Assembly (NCBI RefSeq): GCF_015706575.1
Contig: NW_024037072.1
Coordinates: 22,383,162 to 22,447,161, forward strand
Length of the DNA stretch: 64,000 nt
Source: Patiria miniata
Taxonomy: Eukaryota > Echinodermata > Asteroidea > Valvatida > Asterinidae
Reading direction: 5' to 3'
Shown here: positions 43,297 through 55,822 of the stretch, piece by piece
How positions within the stretch are numbered: the first letter of the stretch is position 1
Layout: each line of letters opens with the position of its first letter
Translations under genes and position numbers: made by a program
The notes under the pieces: model-generated
The model's input: the letters and a program-made list of their open reading frames with translations, nothing else
What the model was told of the DNA's origin: nothing
The model's database searches: none

Positions 43297-46200
43297 CTAG
43301 GTATCTCGCGGATTCGCGCAGATTTCAAACGGCGCGGGAGCAAGCGTAATTCCTTGACACGCCTTGAAGGCTAGAGGTGCGGCGCCCTCTGGTGTCTGGA
43401 AGGTGAACTGATGCAGGAGGCAGGAGAAGATGATGTAGAGTTTCATCCGTGCAAGCTGTTCCCCCAGACACACACGCCTACCTGTGAAGAGAACAGAATG
43501 TCCAATACAGTCTCAGTGGTTTATCGAAAACTCGGCTGGACTTTGCTTGCGTGTCTGAAAACCAACAGGCTTCTAACGTGTGACACTCCAGTTCACTAAG
43601 GGTACATTTTTCACTTCAGCACCATCAAGTCTTATAGTTAAGGTTTGAAAAATTTACATTTTGGTAAAGGCAATTCACGTCTCCGTCCATTTGAAGTCAT
43701 GCCAGAATTCCCCACCAGCAGTCCTATCACACGTTAATTATCAGTCGTCAATGTCTAATCCAGTAAATTTATAAACCGTGTGAGTAGCATCGTCCAGTCC
43801 GACTTATCCGAAGAAGAATCAGATCACAGTCAGTTAAGTCCAAAGTGAGTAGGAGTCTAGGAGAATCATCGAAATTCTGAATATTCAACATGTGTGTCGA
43901 AATGTTTTGTGTTCGTCAGTGCAGTAGAACAAATGTACACCTGTTTAGGCGTCACCTACTCCTACCAAGATGATCTGTGTTAGAATAAAAAGTATAGGCA
44001 CTCCAATTAGACATAAAAGCTGTAAAGTCTGAGTACTGTATTGTAGGAACATCAGACCCCGGTCCTATCCCCTTCTCCTGTGCCCCCACAACCTCTATAG
44101 TTTAGTGTCGAGTAAAACCTCGTTGTGTGGACTGAACCAGCTGCGACCTCCTAGCGGAAGGCCTGGGTCCCAAAACGAACCTGTCATCCTGGCCTTCTCT
44201 ACAGCCACTCGTTGGGTCGGCCGAGGGCAAGCCTAGGCACCGTCTATCGAGACCGCCACAGTATCCTGAATTCTTAGTCTAAGAAAAGACCTATGGGAAC
44301 TAAAAGAAATGGTTCGAGACAGAGATACAATCCTAGAATTTCTTGCACACTTTCTTACCTATTCCAAACGGGATGAGCTTTTCCCGCCGAACAAACTTGC
44401 CATCTTCGTCCAGGAATCGGTCCGGTCTGAACTCGCTGGGATTGGACCACTCGATCGGGTCATTGTGAACGCGCCACAAGTTGGCCACGATGGTGGCACC
44501 CTTTGGGATATGATACCTGGATGGATGCAGCACAAGACATAAAAATACAAAGTAAGATCACGAACAGAAAAACAATTGCTTGCTTTTCAAAACTGCACTT
44601 GCTTTGATTCATAATTGTGAATACACAATACAAAAATAGGCCTATCCGCCACAGTTTGTGTGCAAGTTCGTGGTGCAGAAGCCTTACAGTATTTGTACTG
44701 CACTCTTTACTACACTCTTTACTGCAGAAATGTTACTGCGCCCAATTTATAGAACATACCCTCGCAGAGTTGTGTCTTCGATGCATTTATGAGGTACTCC
44801 CAGAGGCACGGTGTTCCCCAAGCGTTGAACCTCGCTGATGACCGCTTCCACGTAGGGTAGCTCGGGTTTGTCAGACAGCCTGGGTAGCCTATTACGTCCA
44901 ACAACTCTGTCTATATCCTTCTGTACCCGGGTCTGGATTTCAGGGTATACGACCATAAAATGCAAAGCCCAGAGGAGTGTTGTCGAAGTAGTCTCCGTTC
45001 CGGCCCCAAACAGGTCTCCAAGCGTGTATTGCATACTCGCTGGGGTCAGATACGTGTGGACACCTTGCTCCTCCTTGTCATCCATCGCCTTCATAAACGC
45101 TCCCGCGAAATCTCGCGGGTTCTCGTTGTATTCCACCTCTCCTTGTTGCACGTTCCTTCTGAACAACAGCTGGTAGAGAATCTCGTCGAAGCTGAGGTTG
45201 GTGTGGATGATCTTCTTCACGAAGGGTAGGAACTGCAACTTGGCAAATATGGGTACGAACTGGACCACTCCACCTGCTCCAATGATTTCAAATATATTAT
45301 TAAGGGCCTCCAAGAGCCTTTTGAATTGCGTATCCGTGTACTCGAACCGCCTTCCAAAGACCACAGAGCAGATGACATTAGACACAGCGTTCTCTACATA
45401 GTGTCTTGGGTTGAGAATCTCCCCCTTGGTTTTGCGGATTTCCTCCATCAGACACTTGGTCTCCGTAGTGATGTGTTCCTCGAAGCTTGACTTGCCCACT
45501 CCGAAGCCTCGTAGGGTTGTGATTGAGAACCGACGAAGCTCAAGCCAGGGCTCACCAGACGCTGTGAGGACGCCTGTTATTTTTTAGGAGAGGAAAAGTT
45601 GCTTTAAAAGTTATGTTCTGTACTGTAGGCCTACTAGCCATCAATTAAAAACCTACCATTTTCAGTGGTACGGTCTTGCATGGGCAGAATCGCCTTGTTG
45701 ATTATTTTGTACTCGTCCTGTTTTTACGAAATTCACTTTCACTGCCTCAAGCTTTTCCACCAAAAATTAAACTCGTGCGGTTAATTTCTAACTAGTTTTT
45801 AAGAACGACCATCCATAACTTAACCAAATTTCAAATAATGTGATTTCCTTGGTACAACATGTGCTACCAACAACGAACACGGCGGAAATCGTCTCAGGAA
45901 ATGTCGTACAACAGTGTCTTTTTGTCTTTCCAGCTTCATATCCCAACCTGTACTAGTAGAATACGTAGAGGGAAATTCACATGGAATACGAGATAATTTG
46001 TATCGCCACGTAAGAGCCAGATATGACCTACATAGCGCAGCAATTCCTTTACAGAGGGTCACTGAGACTGTGTTTGAAATTGGCGTTTAGAACAACACGT
46101 CCGCGTCTATTATCAGCTTATGTCTGGAAAGTTTATACTGATGAAGACCCATAATAAACTATTTGATACTGGCTGAAGGCTCACCGTAGCCAGGCAGAGT

Positions 46201-46895
46201 TAACTGACTGAGCTCCAATGTCGGCCGTCCACTCAACTCATGCTGGGCAAATGCTTCTTTCATGACGTCATAATCTTGCAGGAGTACGACGAGGTGATTG
46301 CCCACTGAAAAGCTCACCAGACTTCCGTATCTATGCAAACAATTTATTATGCACTGAATACACTTTGAATCAAGTGCAACAAAAAGGGAAACCACGAAAC
46401 GTAAAAAGAAGGAACGCCATTTTCAGGTAATAACTATCATGACGATCGCGGCGATTGCAAATCATTATTTTGCAAATCATTTTCTGAACAGAGATATGTA
46501 ACTTCTGAAACATAATCCAGTGAATTTAGAGTGGTGTGACTGTGTCACAACGTACATGTATATAAAGTTTGTCTTAAAGTGTACACTTACGAACTTCGAG
46601 TAAATAACGCCACAAACTCTACAAATCAACTAGAAACTTAACGGACACTTTTTAAAGTTTTGTTTCTGAGCTAAATCAGGTTCCTACCATACCTATGAGA
46701 AAGCTCCCCCAAAGCCTCGTGGATAGGCCCTTTAATCATGGCTAGTTGCGGTAGGTAACCCAGCAGCGGCCATCCCCTAGGGCCGGGAGGGAGGTTCCTG
46801 GGCCGTCTGAAGACCCAGAAGAGGATCGTGAAAAGCGTAAAACCAAGAAGGGCTGTGCGGACGTTGATGTGGTTCCATACATCGTAAAGATCCAT
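43297..46895 (-). CDS. Cytochrome P450, CYP2-family-like, gene 3 (5 exons, 501 aa)
   Basis: Exons are 46693-46895, 46185-46330, 44760-45573, 44359-44516 and 43297-43481, the same structure as genes 1 and 2. Anchor helix, LPPGP hinge, AGTET, ExxR, PDRF and GRRVCLGE are intact. Small differences include PRDT instead of PRDN at the C-terminus, SVGNHL in exon 2 and GFGVGKS in exon 3. The donor of exon 4 (ATAG|GTAAGAA) and acceptor of exon 5 (CTTCACAG|GTAGG) are the same as in the sisters. It is predicted to be an ER monooxygenase of unknown substrate. No disabling change was seen, so all three copies look functional. Confidence 0.93.
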
Positions 46896-49800
46896 GCTTG
46901 CAGGCATAAGAAACCTACTACCTCAAATCATAAAAAGAACAAAGGGATACATTGTTGGTTTCTTGTTCATATGCAATATTTGCCCCCTTTTTATGAAAAA
47001 TAATGTGACACGCCCCGAAAGGGAAATAAAAGTTTATGATTTTACCTGTTAACGTTCTGTCCACCCTCGTTCACTTTACTGGATGGTAAAAAAAACACAA
47101 TTAAGCACAATTATTTAAAAAAAAAACCACAAAGATTGTTCGTTACAACTACATTTTCTGTTAACATCATTGCCCCCACTTTTATAGAAAAAAATGTGGC
47201 CCAATCCCCAAAAGATGCTAAATTCTGGAATATTTTTTCATCCTCGAGATGTAGAATTTGTGAGCTGTGCAAATGCGAAAAGGAAAATTAAAATTATCTG
47301 AATCGTTCTTGCGCTCGAAGCCCTCCCCCTACACACACACACACACTTTTAATGTCATGGCCCGGCCCATAAAAGGGTCAGAAAAATGGCATAAAGTGGT
47401 GTTGAACTAATTGAGGTACCGTTAAGTGATCCTGAGAGTTTCAAATATTGCACCCAAAAATACATAGTGTATGAACCCTATGTCCACTGACAATAGCTTG
47501 TGACGGATTCATCTGAAAAACAGCTAGTATGGTATGATATTATGCTTTCGCCATTTGAAGGGTCTTTCGTAATAAAATTGATAGCGTGCCCGGATTGGTC
47601 TATCCGCTCCGTTCACAGGTACCCCCTCACCGGCAAAGAAAGTACAGTTGGGGTGACCGAACGACGCCATCTTGCCTGACTGCAATATTTTGCCGCGAAG
47701 CGCGGCCACTGCGTGTACATAGTACAAATCCCCTGGTGTACGTGCGTCACACACAAGGAACGGTGCGTGTCAACCAGCTAAATGTCTTGCGCCCATGGGA
47801 CGTCGTTGCTAGGTAAAAGGGCGCCCTCTTTGTTGGCGTACGGAGCCCATACACAATTCTCAAACTAATACAACGTTAATGTCGTACTGTGCGTGAGTCA
47901 CAGATATTGAATCCAGAGATAAATCAATCAGAGTATGTTGAATATCAAAAATAAAAAAAATACAATAAAAAAACCAAGGTGTTTAGGCCTACCACTCGTT
48001 ATCAGATTCTGCAGATAGTATCATGTAGCAAAGGAGACGTATTCCTAAATAATAGAGTAAGCCCTTGACCGGGCTGATATAGCACGATTACTGGTCTACA
48101 ATTCTCGAATAATAGAATGATTTGAGGCCAACGAACTTGCAAGATTGCAATGCAAATTCAGGCGTTGCCCGTGAGTTTGGGGCCTTTGCGGGATGGATTT
48201 TGTACTGTGTTGCCGTTGTCGGGTTTCTGAGGAGGGCTCGGTGACCATTCAAAACAGCTCCTGAAAAGGGATGGTTTGTTTTTATGGATAAGGAGCTGAG
48301 AAACGTTTGGAATTAATTATCTATAAAATTTTGACGTGAATTGTACCCTCCAATTAATTTTACACTTTTACAAATTATCGTTTGACTTAAGTCATACACT
48401 TTATTTTGCACAACCCTATAATTATGACCCGGGCCGGTAGCTCCTTTTTTTCGCTTATTTTGGCGTACCGGGATTTTGGTAAAGTCAATCATGACATCTT
48501 AATGCAGTCGTGGTGTTACGCACGACAATGATAACTCATGCAGTCATAACATAATGTATCATTGGTACAACATGCACTCGTGCAAGTTTTACAGACGATC
48601 GTATCATAAGGGATTAAGAAGGTTCCTCTATGATCGTAGATCCGATGGAAGGCCTATAACACCGTGTGTGTTACATGTACATGTACAACTACAAGGGTAG
48701 TCCTGTAAGGTAACCATTTGTAACTAACCTGTTTGTCCCGTCACTGTACTCGTCACTGCCGAGAGACCTAAATGCACGCGATTGATCGTGGAGCTAGCTA
48801 TACACTGAATTCGTTATTGAAGTTTGAACCCGAGGCGTTCATTTGCCTCTGCAATCATATGCAGCTGATCGAACATGTTGATTTAGTGGGCTCGTATCCC
48901 TAGTTTTGGCTTTTTGTTTTTGTCGCTGCCAAAAAACGAACTATTGACCTTGGATCTACTGATATGCAGTTTGGGGCTCTGTGTCAAAGTTTGTCGGGGC
49001 TGAAGGTTGCGACGGAGGGTCATCAATATAATTTTGTTTTTCTTGCGCTAATATAGGTTTTCCCAGCCAATTTAATGAAATGTTCATTCACTTCTGAAAA
49101 TCGGTCATTCGTTTTTCGTCTGAATTTGAATGCACGTCTTTAATGCTCAATTCAACGAAAGTTCAATCGTTTTCATATTGTCCGTGCATTCGGTTTTGAG
49201 AAACAGACAGCCAATTACGTTACCTGTGCATTCGTTTACGCAAGCAGATCTTTTTAAAATTGATTTCATATTCACAGCTAATTTGATTGACGGTTAATGA
49301 AAAAGAAACCCCTAATTGTATCCGGTACCGATGGCATTAAACTAAAAGCGAAATATAGAATGGTGAATGTTGTAAATCGCCCTTTAAAAGCGAAAAAGAG
49401 TCTTGTAAACAAGTCTGCAAGGACATAAACGAAAGGTGCTGCTCAATTACTTAATTGATTGAACTGAAATGGAATCTAACGCTCTTGTAGCGAAAATAAA
49501 TCGCGTGTTCAGAGCGATTCTCAAATTCAGACGAAAATTAATGACCAATTTTCAGAAGTGAATGAACACTTTCAATTGGCCGAAAAAAAACCTATGGTTA
49601 GAAAGCATTTTTAGTTTTCTTAAATTATGATCGTAATATTACACAGGATATCTGTCAACCACTGGCGGCGGGACCGGGGGGCCAGCTCCCCCCCCCCCCA
49701 CCACTTTTTCCACTGGGGAGGGAGGATGCCCCTCACTCTTGGTAGGTCCCACAATAGCGTACTCTTGGAAAAGGGCGCCCCTATTGAAGATGAGGTTTAG

Positions 49801-50470
49801 CCCCCCCCCCCCGCTGGCACTGGCGGTGCTTTGCCCCCCCCCCCCAACACACACACACACACACACCCACACACACTTTCAAAATTGTTCCGCCACCGTT
49901 GCTGTCAACAAAATTAATGTAAGGCGTCTGTTTGTGATCATTTATTGTTCCATTCAAATTACATTCTCGTAAGAAATTGTCCGGGTGGGGTTGTGCATCT
50001 CTTGTGCATCCGCCCAGATAATTTATGTTACAAGACACCTCTCAAAGGCTGTGTAAAAAAAAGCCAGTATTTACATTGTCATGTAGTATCAAAGTACAGG
50101 CATACAGGCCAAAAACATGCAGGTGAATCTTCAACGATAAGAGAAACAAAGGCTTTGGGCGGAGATATCGAGAGAGTGAGAGATATGGGGGAGGAGTGAG
50201 ACCGATGCGTAACAAGAGTGTTCAGAGGGTCGGGCCACTGTTCGAAGAGGTGTTAGTTAGAGAAGGGCATTCAAACTAGTTCAATTTTTCCTGCTTTTGG
50301 GATGAAGGTTTCGGGAGTCAGGTGTGAATGTTAATCGTCGGGCATTTGGGGTAGGTGAGTGACGATTACTGTCACGCTTATTAGATCGGTGCTTGGGGAA
50401 CGACCACTTGATGGATTGGATGATGGAGAGGAGTGATCACATTCACAATTATGTGAACGGTCATAGCGGT
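46896..50470. other. 5' flank of P450-3, duplicated block
   Basis: Homology with the gene 1 and gene 2 flanks continues to about 50470. Shared words near the outer end are GTTACAAGACACCTCTCAAAGGCTG (truncated here to its family) around 50030 and GAGGTGTTAGTTAGAGAAGGGC near 50245. 47545-47840 holds a GC-rich CGTTGCTAGG-containing stretch truncated in block 1. A CA-repeat with C-runs is at 49850-49878. No gene is supported. Confidence 0.55.
49055..49593. mobile_element. TIR element upstream of P450-3 (AGGTTTTCC ends)
   Basis: AGGTTTTCCCAGCCAATTT with TTCATTCACTTCTGAAAATC at the left is matched by the inverted GATTTTCAGAAGTGAATGAA-like arm and AATTGGCCGAAAAAAAACCT at the right. The termini resemble those of 31652-32129, but the interiors differ. 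There is no coding capacity. Confidence 0.78.
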
Positions 50471-53400
50471 CGAGGCTAATCAAGATAATCACGGCGATCA
50501 CGACTGTCAGAACGAGGAAGATGATCACGGTAATCACGGAAATCATAGCCTTGTTCAATGCGGTCTCTCGGCTTTTTGTCGAAGGGAGATAATCGGGCCC
50601 TAGCACCCACAATCAACGCGGTTACGTGCGTGTACCACCGACCCTTGTCCGTGCGTGTACCACCGACCCTTGTCCGTACGAACGGTTCGGTACTAACACA
50701 ACCAGCAAGCACACACACGTGAGTACGGACTGTACGCATGGTGTAATAAGGCAGTAAACGTAGGCCTACTATGTTCTGCGTGTGGGTGTACGTACGTACG
50801 TACAGTGTACGTGTGGGGGATATACGCGCCGCGTGGCCTGTCGAACGACCGCCTTGTTGGGTCTGCAACTTCCGGGTTTAATGTCTTTCTTTACTTTTTC
50901 GTCCAGTTTTGGAAAAAAATGGGCGGGCTTCAGGTATGCGGGTATGCCGTGATGATTATGTAGGTCGTCTTGGACCAATCACATGAAACAACCTTCCCAA
51001 TAGTATGATTAATTCATTTTTAAGCTGACCAATCGTAAGCTTCACAAGAATCATGTGACGTTGCGCGGCATGCATAATGCATTAGTCATCATGGCGTCTT
51101 CCATGTCTTTTTAGCGAGAGCGAAATGTTCGTCACTTTTTCAACAATTTGACATTGATTCGAGTTTTTCGGCTCGTGTAATGAATCCATTTGAGTGGGCA
51201 ACGATCGTCTAATGACAGCATTACCTGCAGAATTCGTTGGAGCCTTCAATACTGCTTCGGACAGACTGGGACTGAACGACTTTCACCCACAGCAACGGGC
51301 CGCCATTGCAGCGTTTCTTCGCGGATGCGACGTGTTTGGCCGTGTCCGAAACGGGCTTCCAGAGCTACGGCTACGTCTATTGTCAGCGCGTCCCCGCGTA
51401 TTTTCAATGAGCGCAGACCTAGACCTAGCTCTAGACAACGGATTCGGATGCAGCCTTAGTTAGCCTATCGCGGGCTGACCAATGAGAATTCAGTATATAC
51501 GCGGGGGTGGTACCTCATTACCTCAATAGGTTTTGCTGGGTCAACTCAAAACCATCAAGGCGTTGGGTTACGCGGACAAGCTCATGCATGTACATGTACA
51601 TGGCTGTTGTACGAGTTCGTGTGTGATGTACGTGCGTACGTACTGTACATGTACATGTACAAGCATAGCCTTGCTGTATGGTACAAGTTACTTTCTCGCA
51701 AGCAGCGTACGGGCATCGATATGTGCACGCAATTATGCCTTGCCAAGTTGATTAGGGATTTTCTTATCGGCGATTTTTTTTTTATCGGCGAATCGATAAG
51801 CCCAACGCCTTGGTCAAGGCTACGGAAATCACGACTCCCGACCCGTTCCCGTCCTACCAAGCGTGAGAGTCGTGATGGTTATAATAGGAATAACGATGAG
51901 AGCGGGGAAAGGGGCTGTTTGATCGACGCTGATATCCACGAGATGGGGAGCTTAGTGCGTGGTCTATAGGAAGAGTACTGTGGCAGAAAGTGTAAGGATA
52001 TAGGGTCAATTTATTTCTTAATGTGTTTCCATTGCATGCACTATGAGCGTGCAAGAATTATGTTCGTGACTGGGCGGAGCTTAGCGTGCATGGCATTGGG
52101 TGACTTAGGAGCATGCGTGTTAGGCAGACACGTGATGCGGTGAACGTTGTAGTTATACTTGAGTTGAGCTGCGGACAGCGAGGAGACAAGAAGTAGGTTG
52201 ATTACTTGTGCTCTGCGTTTGTGCAGTGCTTAAGCGCGGTCTGTACACAGTTGTATGAGCTGTACCGAGGTATGCTGGCATGCATAGCTGATTTGTTGCA
52301 AGTATAAGGCTGTCATAATTATTTGGCTTGCATGTTTGATGCTTATGTTTGATGTTGTACATTGCTTATGCTGCTGTAAATTGCTGATGATGTTGTACAA
52401 TGCTGATGATGCGCATTATTGACATTGTGGTGCTTGAGGTTACCGACAATACATTTGTCAAGTGTCAATTGTTACAGGTGTATGTGTTATTAGCACAGAG
52501 TTTACAATTAGTCACATCTAGTGACTAATAGTTGTAAGACCAGTCGACGCGCGAAGGGCATCAGTTCAGCAAAGAAAGTGGACAGCGCTCGTCAGTGGGT
52601 CCATGTCCTCTCAAAGGAGAATCACGTGTCTGTGGTGACGGATGTGGGTCAGAAGCAAGTTTGGGGCGACCTAGTCGCCGGCCAGACATAACTCCTCATC
52701 AATACAGTGGGAAAGTGCTCTGGAAGGTACGTACTGCCGCTATTTCGAGTCATGTCGTGAGGTTAACCAGCGGACTGAGGGGCAATCTGCGAGGTGGTCA
52801 GCAGCAAGCTCGCAAGGGGGTGATCTGCGAGGGTCGCAGTGGAGAAAGGGGGTTCAAACAAGGGGATGTTGGACAAGTTGCAAACGGGACTTTGGCATGC
52901 GGTCTGCCATTCATGGGACTTGCAACTACGTGAGCCAGCAACGACACTCTGCACAGGGGCAGAGTACACCCTTGACGGCACTACAGCCACGAAGGATCCA
53001 GGATCATCGTCTCGGGTGAACAAATATCTGTCCGGTGTAACAGGTGACTGGAGTTATGGTCAGCATCTCTTATGAGAAGCTTCAAACTTGATAGCATTGA
53101 TCGAGGAGGATAGGATGTGGCTCGAGATCTACGGAGTTATCTTGGGCTAGTTTCCTCAAGCGACCTCTGACTCGAATCACTTTTATGGCCTAATCCAGCT
53201 CTGGTGCAAGTTCTGGTAGACGGCTGTCTCTGGGGATCTTCTGTCCTGCTTCAGGTGCAGCATTCTCGGTATGGAAGCTCTCCATCTGAGCTCGTCTGGG
53301 GGAGTTGGAGCCCTGCTTCACAGATATGTTGAGGAGTAAGGGCACCTGCCACTTGCTGGTTATCTGGAAACAGCTGGCGACCTAGAGCTTCCACTAGGTC

Positions 53401-53500
53401 TGTTCAACTCGCATACGCATTCAGATCAAGAACGCTGCACAGGCCTGTCAGCCCACTTCTTTATTTCACTGGTATCAGTTGAGGAGGTTGCTCGGTTCTG
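50471..53500. other. Accessory intergenic region, no intact gene
   Basis: It contains short tandem repeats (CGTGCGTGTACCACCGACCC twice at about 50624-50675; GTACGTACGTAC near 50790), inverted ACATGTACATGTAC words near 51590 and 51645, and GATGATGTTGTACA-type repeats at 52340-52420. One helicase fragment is at 51212-51463. Several open frames exist, but none has recognisable similarity. Confidence 0.5.
51212..51463 (+). pseudogene. RecQ-like helicase N-terminal fragment, broken
   Basis: From the ATG the frame reads a RecQ-type start: FVGAFNTASDRLGL, then FHPQQRAAIAAFLRGCDVF, the Q-motif region just before the P-loop. Where a P-loop (PTGxGKS) should follow, the frame reads NGLPEL; the adjacent frame gives TGFQSYGYVYCQ. 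A frameshift plus substitution have therefore destroyed the Walker A site. No later helicase motifs are found. The remainder to 51463 is read out of frame. Confidence 0.6.
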
Positions 53501-53528
53501 AGCCAAGACGGAGGCAATTTTACTTTGC

Positions 53529-54000
53529 TATTCATGTTGTGGTTCCAAGAGCCATGGGGTCCCTTTCAATCCACCGAGAACCCTTTCTACACTGTGACAC
53601 TGCCAGACCACGCGTGATGTCGTCAGCTGGATTGTCAGAACTCCACACATATCGCATGTTATATTGCTTTCAGTTAGAGTCTGAATTTCGGAGATTCGAG
53701 TACCCACGAATATTCTGAATGTACATGATTCAGACAAGATCCAGGTGAGGACCGTGGTTGACTCACTCCACATGATAGTGCAATGTAAGTTGACATCGAG
53801 GGCTTTCGTGACTTCGGCAAGCTGGGAACCCCAGAGAGCTACCATCAACTCGAGTCGGGTCATTTAAAGTTAGACGTTTAGGAGCCACTCAACGTTTGGC
53901 GAGGGTAAACTCAGAAAGACGGTATACGCAACAGCACCATACACTCCGCTGTGATGCATCAGATAGTGAAATTCTCGCCCCAGGCCCTTCTTTCTTGAGC
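53529..54000 (-). pseudogene. BEL/Pao retrotransposon RNase H remnant, frameshifted
   Basis: In pieces across two or three frames the minus strand shows the BEL/Pao RNase H signature: ISLSDASQRS, LAKR, VAPKR, then TRLELMVALWGSQLAEVTKAL and MWSESTTVLTWI, and in another frame DNPADDITRGL near 53620. Frameshifts lie between the pieces. Neither integrase nor LTRs could be located, so this is an isolated dead fragment. Confidence 0.72.
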
Positions 54001-54529
54001 TTCGTCATAGTCCCTGCAGTGCTCTCATTACCGGCACAATCTCGCAAAAACGGGTTCGGCCAGCTCTCTATACAAAACCTCATTGGCTCTAGACGTGAAA
54101 TCAAGTCTGTAATGAGTGGTTTTAATCGCATCCGCCGCGCGCGATTGCCAAGCTCTGTGCCGGGGGTACGACGTACCGCATGCTGTCCTAGTAGCGGGGA
54201 CGCTACGTACATTTTTGACACCATGAGTGTGCGATCCCATGCGTGTGCTCTGTGCATGCATTACAGACTTGAATAACTCGTTGTCAGTTTGTGCACAGGC
54301 AATGAGACTTGCTCCCAAAATTGGACGGAGCAGTCTGATTGGTTAAGAATCAAGAAAATATGAATATTCAACAGGCATCTCTTAGCCGACGCGTTTTGGC
54401 TTGCACGACGACACACACAAGTTTACATACACGTACACACCTGATTATCGCAGCATGTTAGTGTCTTCACCAAACATTCTCAATCGCTTACATCAAATTT
54501 CTTCGGATTTCCTATCGCCCAATGTTAAA
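54001..54529. other. No gene recognised
   Basis: Only unplaced open frames on both strands, some of which may be degraded flanks of the BEL/Pao element. ACACACA/GTTTACATACACGTACACAC words are near 54415-54440. Confidence 0.45.
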
Positions 54530-54750
54530 ATGGAGGTGTTGGAAGCTAGCACCGACAGGTATAGAGGTTCCATTGACCATGGGTTGCGAAAACTGGGGAT
54601 TTCCAGTGCTCTGAAACCCCAACAAACCGTGAGGCAATCACAAGTTTTCTTGACGGCAACAACACCCTCGTGAATCTACCCACCGGGTACGGGAAATCCC
54701 TGATATACCAGCTAGCCCCTTTCTGTATCGACTTTATAAATATCACGTAA
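54530..54750 (+). pseudogene. RecQ-like helicase N-terminal fragment with Walker A
   Basis: The frame starting at ATG 54530 (MEVLEAS) reaches LRKLGISSALKPQQ. After a one-base shift near 54630 it continues as EAITSFLDGNNTLVNLPTGYGKSLIYQL, a complete P-loop (GYGKS) of the RecQ/DEAD helicase superfamily, ending at TAA 54748-54750. A possible donor (ATCAC|GTAATG) lies just before the stop, so this could be a first exon with a disabling shift. The downstream helicase motifs were not found. It is a second, distinct member from 51212-51463. Confidence 0.65.
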
Positions 54751-55818
54751 TGTAGGCATACTTTTCTCACTCACGAAGCTTTCAAGCTTGAGTAGAATAC
54801 CACCACAATATAATTACACAAGATTCAACTAATTAAACCAACATGATGAACTAGGGCCATCGATCAGTGCACTACCGTGCGCAACTAAACGATCGTTACC
54901 CTGAATCTCCAACAAGTACAACTCCTTCTCCTAGTAAAGTAATTCAGTTCCGTACAGTACTTGTGCATTTGATCATCATAACGAAGGGTATTCCTTACTC
55001 CTTCTAAACCTCATTGTGTGCATCGGGCATTTTGTCATTGCGGTTCTGTAACCTTAAAAATGGGCACAAACCGCGAACGAGTTCGTTTTCAGGGTGATTA
55101 GTTAAACTACAACAAACCACATGGGCCAAAAGGAGCTTACGTTTACAGTCGGAGCGCACTTCATTTTATGAAGGGGATTTACAATTATTCGTAACAGTTT
55201 CAACTTCCATAATAACTTAAATATTACTCCTTTTTATTCAAAGACATTTGCAAAGGTACTAATATTATCTACAATGTTATAGTTTTTTTACTGTTATTTT
55301 AAAAATAGGACTGCCAAATCAATTGGAAACTTGAAAATGATCGTGTAACAATTACCCTCATATTTATTATGGATGTTTCTTCGAAAGCCAGATGGGCTAC
55401 CATTGGCTCTCGCTATGGAAACGTCATGCATATGCATTGAAGTGGATGCATATATGAATATTCGCTTGAACACGTCTTAGTCAAGTCGTTAGACACAGAC
55501 TGACCATGCCGCGCGGTAGTACATGACTTTTGCATGAATGGTTGCAGCGCTCACGTTGCATGAACGGCGGTGGTCTGCAGATTTTGGCGCTGATCGATGA
55601 CGGACATAAACCACTATAGTCTAACAACTTTCATCAAGTCTACATTGGCTCGTGGTTTTGTGCGTAAACCTTTTTAGTCTAGGGGCTAGACGCTGTTCTT
55701 GTTTGCTACGCCGCGCCGATAACCCGCCACCGCGATAACCGGCCACCGCGAGAGGGCGCTATCACGACCAACCAATATCACCCACGAACCTGACATAAAC
55801 TGAGTGAGACCGTGACAC
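54751..55818. other. No gene recognised
   Basis: AT-rich to mixed sequence with no supported exon. A small repeat of GATAACCCGCCACCGCGATAACCGGCCACCGCGA type occurs near 55720-55750 (words AACCCGCCACCGCGAT and AACCGGCCACCGCGAG). Confidence 0.45.
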
Positions 55819-55822
55819 CGGA

